DNA of 64,000 bases from Cornus controversa (lineage: Eukaryota > Streptophyta > Magnoliopsida > Cornales > Cornaceae): contig CM048849.1 in NCBI GenBank assembly GCA_026545225.1, positions 49,526,336 through 49,590,335 on the forward strand, in the 5' to 3' direction. The translations under genes were made by a program, and so were the position numbers. Within the stretch, counting starts at the first letter, position 1; the number at the start of each line of letters is the position of its first letter. Below, one piece after another: positions 55,303 through 64,000 of this stretch. Under the pieces are notes generated by a model. That model saw nothing but the letters and a program-made list of their open reading frames with translations, had not been told where the DNA came from and ran no database searches.

Positions 55303-58260
55303 ATGTTGGCTATATTCAAGAAGGGATTGGCTGATCCACCAGAAGAGCTGAATAGCCCAGCTTCATTGCAGGCCTCTGTTGAGCCCAAACTTCCTCAAGA
55401 GACTTTGAACGATTTCTTATCTTCTCATCCCACTAACAGTTTCTCTGTCCATTTTGAAGACAAGGCCTTGCTTGCTTATGCCCCCCCACCTGACCGATCA
55501 GTCTCAATTCATCATAGGTAATATATATATATATGTGTGAAAACTGTATGTCTGAGTTATGGGGCTCCAATATTGGCCCATTCTGGTGGGCTTATGAGGC
55601 TGCTAGTCTGTTACCTGGTGTCTTGATTTGTAGTATAGTATTACAGAAATGAGTCATCTTGGAGAGAGGGAAAAAAAAAAAAAAAACCATGAATTGTGTG
55701 CATCTTGGCGCTCAAATCATGTAGGGTACTGAAGTTACAAAAATGACCCTACCTTGAGCATTTTAGGCTGACAATTGTTATTGGGAGGTGATAAATGCAC
55801 TCAACTTTTATTGTAAATTGACATAATTGTCATTGATTCAAATCATGAGAGTCAAAGTATAAGCAATTAGGTCATTTAGTTTGTCATAATTGTCCCTAAT
55901 TCCACTCATGAGAGTCAAGTATAAGAGACATTTACATCATTTAGTTTAAGAAAAAATCAAAAACAGAGTGCATTTATCACCTCTCATCGAGTCTCTTAGA
56001 ACACCCATGATATGTTATCGAATCGCGAAATTCCAACTTCCAACCTCCAAAATATAATGTGAGTGCTTGGGCACTCTCCTTAGAGTTGTTATTCGATTGT
56101 AGTAGTTTTTCATATAATTGCACTGTTTCTCTTGGATAGTTTTCAGACATAGGTTGTGGGAAGAGTCTCATATTGTAGAGAGTATGGACCCTTATAATGC
56201 AAAAGGTTATCAATATAGGCTTTTATCAAGTAAATTCAGGACCATTGTCAAACAATTATGTGTGACTGTAATATCTTCAAGAAAAATTCCTTTGTTGAAG
56301 CTCTTTTTATTATATTTTTTAAAAAAGAAATTATAATTCACCAGGTTATTTTGTGGCTTGGATGACATATATTGCATCTTTTTGGGGGGCTTAAACAACC
56401 TATCTGCTCTAAACAAGCAATATGGACTGTCAAAGGGTGCCAATGAGGCAATGTTTGTGATTGAGGCATACCGGACTCTCCGTGACCGAGGCCCATACCC
56501 GGCTCATCGGGTCCTCAATGATTTAGATGGCAGCTTTGGATTTGTGATCTATGATACCATGGCTGGAAGTGTCTTTACTGCACTGGTAATTTTTTTTCTC
56601 TCTTTTTAAAAGTAAAGAGTCATGATACATAGTCTGAGAGTCAGATGAGTCTGACTCAATTTCTATGAGTGAAGGGTGACATCATCATAACGTTATCATA
56701 GTAAGTGACGCCATCCTCCACTCACATAAAATAGTCAGATTAGTCCGACTCTCGGATTATGTATCATTTTTTTCAAAAATGTATAATTTGTAGGAGGCTG
56801 TTTGTGACTGCATTTTTCCATTCACTGACAATTGGACAATTTGTATTGATGTGGTGGATAGGGTGCTGATGAAGGAGTGAAGCTCTTTTGGGGTATAGGT
56901 GCTGATGGGTCAGGGGTAATTTGTGACAATTTGGAGGTCATAAAAGCTTGCTGTGCTAAATCATTTGCACCTTTCCCAACTGGTAAGTTGTCTTTTGTCT
57001 TGGTTAAACAAGTTCATATACGCGTATAACAAGTAGTAAAAGCCATTTTACCTACTTTGCATCCACCAGTTGAGTTCTAAGGAAGCAGAGATACTTTTAC
57101 AAGAATGACGTTGATGGATGAGATATCTATATTTTTTGAATGCTTACGAATACATGTCTGATAGTTCTTAAACGTATTCATAATTTTAAAATATATATTT
57201 TTATTTTTAACTCCTATCCGATACTTCTCAGATATTTCGACCACGTATCTAATGTTTCTCGGATATTTCAGAACACATTGTTAACAAGTTTTGAACAATA
57301 AAATTTAGTTTTTCCACCAATAATAAAACATATATCATGATTTAGTACAAAATTTATCCATGCAAATTATGCCATATGACTCTTCACTCTTATTTTGTTT
57401 GTTAATCATAATATTTTATAAAGAAATGTTAATAACTCATTTTTTTTTATATATAAAATATAATTTATTATTTTTATATTGTTATATCCCACCGTACTCG
57501 TATCTTTTTATTTTTTAAATTTGTCGTATTATCATACTTGTATTCTTTTTTTTTTTTTTTGGAGATTTGTCGTATTAGCATACTTGTATAGTGTCATATC
57601 TGTGTCTCGTATCCGTATTCCTATTAGTCACTTAAAAGGAAGATGAGTGATTGCGTGGCGTTTGGAGGGTAAGGAAATTGTAGTAGTTAGACTAGACATA
57701 ATGAAACCCACTTGCGTCCCACTTGTTCAATTCCTCGTAAAAGGAAAATGCATGGTGTGTGGAGAATAGAAAAAAGAAATTTCCTTGAATGCATAGTAGT
57801 GGTAAGATTAGAGGATTCCATGGAAAGAAAGTTGTGTACATGTATATATATTCACATACAAGCCCCTTTTAGCATGCCAAGTACATGATAGTTGACAAAA
57901 TGAAACCTACCCATAAATTGTTCAATACCTCATGAGAGGAAAAGAATGGTGTATGGGAGAGAGTAAAAACATGTACTTTCCTAGAAAATATAGGAGTCAT
58001 AAGATTCCATGAAAAGAAAATTGTGTACATCACATGTATATATATATATATATTCACATACAAGCTAAGTATCTAGTGTGTATTTAAAATTTGGGTGTAT
58101 ATATACAGGGTGCAAGTACCATAGCAAAGGAGGGCTGATGAGCTTTGAGCATCCAATGAACAAAATGAAGGCAATGCAAAGGATAGACAGCTTCAAGGTT
58201 GATACCTCCTGTTCAAAGATAGTTAATAGCAGCATGCCTAGGGTTCGAACTTGGAAGTGA
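55303..58260 (+). CDS. Aluminium-induced protein, YGL/LRDR family (TSJT1-like)
   Basis: Exons 55303-55517, 56345-56585, 56862-56982 and 58109-58260 have GT-AG borders and continuous phase and give 242 residues, close to the usual 230-250. The fold is that of class II glutamine amidotransferases (DUF3700 type), but MLAIF lacks a Cys at position 2, so glutaminase activity is not expected. The diagnostic motifs are present: YGL at 98-100 and LRDR at 117-120, followed by the conserved DLDGSFGFVIYD block and GLMSFEHPMNKMKAMQRID in the last exon. Family members respond to aluminium, auxin or wounding; the molecular role is not established. The start ATG is the first in a leader AAGAAAAGATG and matches family N-termini. 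Confidence 0.92.
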
Positions 58261-58727
58261 AGCCAATTGGCCAACTTGGGGACCATCTTGGATTTAGAAT
58301 TGAGACTTTATATGACCAAATAACTACTCCACATTACACATACTCTGTTTTGGTCTTGCATTGATTGGTGTTTTGTTTACTGGCCTCGTGTTGTTTCACT
58401 TTCTTCTTTTATTTATTTACTTATTTATTATTCTCTCTCTTGGTGAAAATTGAAGGAAAAATTACAAAAGTATGCAATTAGGTAAAGTATTTACAATTAT
58501 ATGAAAATTTAAATTAATGTTCATAACAATCCACCATTTAAATGTAGCTACTTATCTGTATTTATTTCTTGAGCTGATCATTAGCACAGGTAGTCACAAT
58601 TGAGGCACATCTCAACAGTCGCAATTTTGCAACCCCCTTATTTAACAACTTGCACGAAATAATTTAATTTTGGTTACTATATTTAGGATTAAATTTTTAA
58701 TAATACTTTTTAATTGCATATACAGGG

Positions 58728-59186
58728 ATGAGCATGCAAGAATACATCTATGCATCTCATGTACTGGTCAAGTCTTGTCATTATTCGTGAGCATTTTAAT
58801 GAATTATTACTTGCAGATCAATGCTCAAAAACTGAAACTCTACGTTGTTGTTTTTGTTGGACTTAAAAATGTTTGACATAAATATTTCTTAACAGGAATA
58901 TAACGAGCAGGTTGCTGAGTATCCAGGAGCCGAATACCGTTGTTCCTCGTCCCAAACGGAGGTAACGAAAGATTTAACAGAGCAGAAAAACCTGCGTCGA
59001 AGAGGGTTAGAAGTGAAAGAGCCAACAGTTGATCCTCCTCCACAAGAACAGATGGCTAAAGCAAATACAAATGTACCGAAACCGCGCACAAGCCACTGGG
59101 ATGAATTTCATTTGTTAGCCTTCCTTCTTGGGGTAGCTGTGACAATGGTAGTATATCATGCATTCAATAGATTGCTGAATGGGTGA
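58728..59186 (+). CDS. Unidentified tail-anchored protein, last exon(s)
   Basis: 58896-59186 is an exon after TTAACAG encoding 96 residues. A hydrophilic part rich in Glu, Lys and Pro (LRRRGLEVKEPTVDPPPQEQ) leads to HWDEFHLLAFLLGVAVTMVV and YHAFNRLLNG, a single C-terminal membrane helix, before TGA at 59184-59186. A possible small upstream exon starts after ATATACAG with MSMQEYIYASHVL (ATG near 58728) and joins in phase at a GTCAAG donor, which is weak. The architecture is that of a tail-anchored membrane protein facing the cytosol. I do not recognise the family, and further 5' exons may be missing. Confidence 0.5.
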
Positions 59187-59942
59187 TTTTGGTAGAGCCT
59201 TGTGACCTGGACTTGATGATTATATCTTATGGTTGTGCACTTTGTGCTGGTGTTATGTTGTGTAAAACTATGCATGAAATGCAGTAAAAATCTGAGCTCT
59301 ATGACAATAAGTAGCAATTTGTCGGAATATCAATCTCCAAAACAAACAAATGACACTTTTACAATGACATTAAACAAACATTTTTATTATAATTACATTA
59401 GAAACAAATATTACAATCATCCTTTCACCAAGAGATGTATCTAAGCATTGCAAATAATGAGAGCGCATGCCTGGACAAGACCATTTTCCATTTCATATTC
59501 GATATATATGGTCATTCTAGCAATAGTTTACCATATGATAGGGGTTGATTCAACCTAAGAAACATCATTGCAGTATATACAAAGATGCCATTTATCACAA
59601 AAGTGATTTATTGGAACGCAAAAGAATCCTGTAAGACGCTATCATCTGTAAGACGCTATCATATAATGTTGTAAATTTTGGATGGACATGTTTTGCTTTC
59701 CTGGACAATTTCATGAAAAATGATCGGTGACTGGTTTCAGGTAGCAACAGTCACAGTTGTATTTGGGTTCAAAGATCTGTCGAGGGAAGAAACTACAAAC
59801 TTGAGGATCTGGCTCTGACAAGCATAATCTACTGATAGCCCATAATAAAAAACGGGGCATATCATGACCTGTATCGCTCAATGAAACATCGATCCCCAGA
59901 CAGAATAGGAAGCAAATCAGCCTCTGTAGAACAATCTAGTCA
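59187..59942. other. Convergent intergenic space
   Basis: Lies between the 3' end of the plus-strand tail-anchored gene and the 3' end of the minus-strand TRAPPC13 gene, so it mainly holds the two 3' UTRs. A short direct repeat GTAAGACGCTATCAT is at 59631 and 59647. Confidence 0.5.
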
Positions 59943-62653
59943 TCAATAGCCAGCAAAGCAGTCTGAATCAACAAATATCTGCATCACACGAACAATTGAT
60001 CAGAATGACGATCCAACATTTAACTCGTGGGTTGAAATTTGAAAGGGGAAAACACAATAAAGCTATGCACTAAAAATTGGAAAGGCTGTCCCCTCCTGAT
60101 GAAGCAGGAATATTCATAGATGGATTGGATAGGATCACTCTTGGGCGATTGGAGCAAAACCACTCATGTCAGGGATCCAGGATTGTACCAAACGGATCCA
60201 GCATTTGAAAAGCCAGTCGGCTACAAGCTAAATACAGAAAACTAACCTCCAAGTCTGGCAAAGGTTCATAAGTTTTCTTCTCTCTCGTGTCAAATACTGT
60301 TATGCCTGTAATTTTCTGAACCCCAATTTCTGTAGCAATCAGATTCTGCAAAAGCGAAGCCACCACTGAGGAACACTAAAGATGCAACAAGCAATGAAGT
60401 AAGCATTTATTCAAAATAATCCTCAGTACATATTATACTGTTTCTGCCGCAAGTAGGGCTGTAAATGAACCAAGCTTTTGACAAACAGCTTAGGCTCAGC
60501 CCGCTAAGAGCTCGGCTCGTGTTCGTTTGTCTAATAAATGAACTAGGCTCAAACAAAAATTTCATGTTCGGTTATTAAACGAACCAAGCTCAAACAACCC
60601 CAAGCTTGACTCGTTAGTTCGTAAACATGTTTGTAAACAAAGCTCATTAACAAGTTCGTGAACAGGACTATATATTATTAAATGTCTTGTTCCTAAAAAA
60701 AATCTTACATTCAATATGTAAGGCCCACTTTACTTGATACTTAACTTTAGCCCAAAACGTGTGCACTCAAATTATATATCAGGCCCACTTTTGTTTAAAC
60801 ATAACTTCACCCCAAACAACATCCTACTACCATAGCCCATACAATCATAAAGCCCATTGTGCAACCCTAAATATCTTAAGGAAATAAAATTTTTAATTAC
60901 TTTAGTTTAGCTTCCTGAGTACGCTTCTTAGGATAAGTAGTTGTGTTGGTAAGAGAATTTGTGGATGATATGAAAAACCACATCCAACTTTACCACTTCT
61001 AGTGCAACTATCAATGTGTACCTACCTCCTAATATTCTTCAATTGAGTTCTGACCACAAACTTCTCACATTACAAGATTCTCAACTAATCTCAAGTCTTC
61101 AACATTTCACGGTCTCTGGATTCCTGAAATGACACCGACCGGAAGATGGTGAGTTTCTTTCTCCTTTATCTCTCTAAATCTCTCGTTCCATCTCTCACAA
61201 CCTACCAAAAATTTCTCTGTATTTTAGGTTTTGGAGTAATTTCCTTTCTAATTCTTTCTCAAATCAACTGAATAAGATTTTCTTCGAACTCCGCCAGTCT
61301 GATTATCTGCCAGCGACCTTCACTGAAGATTGGCGGTGGTCTTTATTGTTTTCTTTCTCATCATTTCTCCCCTCTCTCTCAATTTCATCTCTCAAAATTC
61401 TTTCTAAATCTAGGATTTCTTTTATTCTGAGATGTAACTTCTTTGTAAATTGGTTTTTCTTTGATGTATGGAAAAACATGCATGAGCTCTGGGTTTTGAA
61501 TTGATAATTACAGTAGTTTGATAATGGTGATTAAGTCTATACATCAGCTCTGGGTTTTGATTTGTGATAATTGCAGTAGCTTGAGCTTGGCTTGTTAAAT
61601 TAGCCGAGCCAAGCTCAAGCTTGCTTGCTTATGTTCGAGCCGAGCTCGGACAATGAGGTGGGAGCTTGACTCGAGCACTCTTGTAAAATGATTGAGCCGA
61701 GCTCGAGCAGCCCACTACTCGGCTTGGCTCATTTACAGCACTAGCCGCAAGCCACTACTATTTGACAGGCATATGACAAGTCCAAGTATGGCAAAGAAAG
61801 TGTAAAAATCTCACTAGTTTCCACATTTTATAAGGAAAATTTCTGCTACCCAGACAACCAAAGTATGCGAACAGCAGCAAATTATATGCAGACAAAATGT
61901 TTCCATAGAGATTCTTTTTTGCCCCTAAAAAACTACAATTGTGTTATAATTTACATTACAATAGGATGAAAATCTCACTGAAAGTTAATCCTAAAAACGA
62001 AATGGATTAATAGGTATATTTTGGAAACATTATACTTACCAGCTGGAATTCCGTAGAGCTAAATGCCTCCACCCGTGGCAAAACCTGTAAGTGGGTGTCA
62101 AATAAGTACATCAGCCACTTAATAACTTTTAATGAGCATGCAAAGAGGGAAGAACAAAAGATGCATCTCAATTATCTTGTTTCCAGGTCTGAAGTTCGTC
62201 TCATCATGTATTCCTGTATGTCACTGGGGTTGTCTTTGAAGGTCACAGTTGGTATGTTGGAAGCAACTTTAGGGCACAAGTTGATTGTGGCTTCAAAGAG
62301 AAAATAGGCAAGCTACTTGCCAGGCACACATGCAACTCCAATGTTATTAAAAGGAAATTGCCACCAGTAGATATGACTAAAGAAATGTCTGAGCTAGTGG
62401 GCAGTAAATTTAGCAATACTGAACAATGTGCCAAACAAAAGCCTCTGATACAACATAAAAGCCTTACCAGACAACTAGCAACTAGGACAGATTTAGCAAA
62501 TACAGATGATGATTGAAAGCCACTTTAATGCCTTACAGTTGTCTGAAGCCCGTTAACCATAATGACCTTCTCATCACGTGAATCAGTTTGCGATAACCAA
62601 ACTTCAAAGGGGCCCATTATCCGATCAGTCTGGTTTGTAAGGTTCAAGCTTAC
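59943..62653 (-). CDS. TRAPP complex subunit TRAPPC13, C-terminal four exons
   Basis: Minus-strand exons 62537-62653, 62040-62084, 60247-60345 and 59943-59978 are all phase 0 with AG/GT borders. The product reads VSLNLTNQTDRIMGPFEVWL in the first, VLPRVEAFSSTEFQL in the second and NLIATEIGVQKITGITVFDT then KKTYEPLPDLE in the third. The last exon encodes IFVDSDCFAGY followed by TGA. This matches the C-terminus of plant TRAPPC13, a subunit of the TRAPP vesicle-tethering complex at the Golgi/autophagy interface. The preceding exons are not found before 64000, so the 5' part lies outside the window. The intron 60346-62039 carries a hAT-like element. Confidence 0.9.
60454..61743. mobile_element. 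Non-autonomous hAT-like element, 1290 bp
   Basis: Termini TAGGGCTGTAAATGAACCAAGC (first 15 given: TAGGGCTGTAAATGA) and, reversed at the right, TAGTGCTGTAAATGA are near-identical inverted repeats. The 8-bp sequence GCCGCAAG flanks the element at 60446-60453 and 61744-61751, the duplication length typical of hAT transposons. Subterminal GAGCC/GGCTC words (AGCTCGGCTCG and inverse) are abundant. No transposase domain is visible, so it would depend on another element for movement. Confidence 0.9.
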
Positions 62654-64000
62654 CTACATAAGCACAAAACCATCTAAGTCAATTACAATGGCACAAAACA
62701 GCTTCGTTAATTAAAGAATGATAATAAAAAGAATGCTAATAAAAAGAACAAAGTGTAGGGTATATTCAGCTTCGTTGTTGCAAATCTTGCTATTACTAAT
62801 CACAACATGATCTTCTCACACCATTATCATTTTAAGACATGGTAGGGTAAATTTGACTGACAAACAATGTTCTACTTCAACATTATTATAACAATAAAGA
62901 AGAAAAGTTTTTGCAAGGAAGAAGTGTTTTATTTTTAGTGATCTTGTCTTTCACCAGAAAGTCCAGAAAGTAGTCCAGGTAACTCTGCCTGGGAATACAT
63001 AGATGCAAAACACTATTTTGAAACCTCAAGAATAAACTATTTTGACTCCGATCAGTAAGTAAATCAGCATCTATTTTTCTAGGAAGCACTTCAAACATGA
63101 TGTCCTACTAATTGTACAGTAAAGTTGATGTAGATTCTCTTTGAAGGGAAATTTGTGTTCACAAAAAGTACAACATTAGAAATTTTTATGAAAGGGAATA
63201 AAATAGAACCACTCTCTAGGCCTTTCACACTTTTAACCCCAGTGAATAGTAGTACCTGTTAGTTGAGGATACTTGGAAGACGAATTAGTTAGAGGCCTAA
63301 CCTTTAGCATTATTTGCACAAAGTTGTATTCTCAAACTTGATAGGTACCAGGCAATTAATATTCAAAATTAACATGTATTTCCGGATAATAAACTGGAAC
63401 ATTTTCCACAAGATTTATTCAAGGTTAAAACAATTTAACAATTAGATGATGCCATGAAAACCAATAATTACATGACATTGTTGAACCCTAATAATTACAA
63501 CTTTCAGCATCTATTTGAGCCAGAAAAAGTCAAGCATTTTGTAGTCCAAGATATTAATAAATAAAAAATGCAAAAAAAAAAAAAAAAAATGCATTTGAAA
63601 CTTAAGGATGAGTACAATTGTTGTGCAAGTTAAAGGAGATTTAAATATTATATTCAAAGAATAGGTTACAAGTTTTATAAACTTCCAAAATGGTATTCAC
63701 TATCGTGCCTTTTGGACGTATCACATAGTCTACAATAATTTTTTAAGTGAAAAATATCCCCAATCAGGATGACTACAGATATCAACATATGCTATTAGTC
63801 AAAGAAAAAAGGAATGCTATAAAAAACAATGAAGCGAAGTTGCTTTCCTTTTATTGATCTATTAAGGGGTTGAAAGCAGATAACTAGCCTGGAAGTTGAA
63901 ACACAAGGAGTCAAGGACCCTAAGTACAAAGTGATGAGTTAAGGGTTACCATGGTCAAAGGTTCAGATGCAGTTAAAAAAGATTAAGTTCAAACTTGAGA
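62654..64000. other. TRAPPC13 intron, no further exon seen
   Basis: On the minus strand the exon preceding 62653 should encode a VPSVIYLKRPF-like block; it was not found up to the window end. The rest is AT-rich with an A run at 63571-63588. Confidence 0.5.

Noticed and set aside
62654..64000. Search for the next upstream TRAPPC13 exon
   Set aside because: No minus-strand text like VPSVIYLKRPF with splice borders was found, so the gene is left partial.

Overview
The window is nuclear DNA of a flowering plant, most likely a eudicot. It is AT-rich and intron-rich, carries conserved plant housekeeping genes, and is heavily invaded by plant-type transposable elements. There are no operons and no prokaryotic signals. 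The species cannot be named from the sequence.

Layout, left to right. (1) 607-19892, plus strand: a complete six-exon GMP synthase gene (534 codons). Intron 1 (6.3 kb) holds a long LTR of a Tekay/Del-like element. Intron 5 (11.1 kb) holds a 9.8-kb Ty3/gypsy element of Tat type in antisense orientation, with gag-pol on the minus strand, an extra ORF on the opposite strand and a 96-bp minisatellite. (2) 19.9-32.4 kb: gene-poor. It contains a tandem segmental duplication with a RING-like exon and a proline-rich exon, scrambled Hsp101/ClpB exon fragments (minus), a GATCGGAT-type MITE and a decayed RPA70-like gene (plus). (3) 32587-52838, plus: a complete 18-exon gene for the large U2AF subunit, U2AF65 (564 codons), with RS region, two RRMs and a C-terminal UHM. 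Its introns carry LINE tails with target-site duplications, a 278-bp tandem duplication, CT tracts, a G run and, in intron 17, a composite inverted-repeat transposon. (4) 55303-58260, plus: a four-exon AILP/TSJT1-type protein with YGL and LRDR motifs, followed by exon(s) of an unidentified tail-anchored protein. (5) 59943-62653, minus: the last four exons of TRAPPC13, whose 5' part lies beyond the window. One intron carries a 1290-bp non-autonomous hAT-like element with an 8-bp target-site duplication.

The genes do not form a pathway: purine nucleotide synthesis, 3' splice-site recognition, an aluminium/auxin-type stress protein and vesicle tethering simply sit side by side. All exon joins in the complete genes were checked by hand for GT-AG borders and continuous phase.

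The most unusual structure is at 48574-50360 in U2AF65 intron 17. Two inverted arms of roughly 520-540 bp enclose a 128-bp core that encodes, on the minus strand, a homeodomain helix-3 segment running into an HD-Zip-like linker. One arm was later hit by a Stowaway-like MITE, the other by a 5'-truncated LINE with a 21-bp target-site duplication. The whole block, together with a promoter-plus-first-exon-like segment (50504-50760, minus), lies between two direct copies of about 280 bp of intron sequence.
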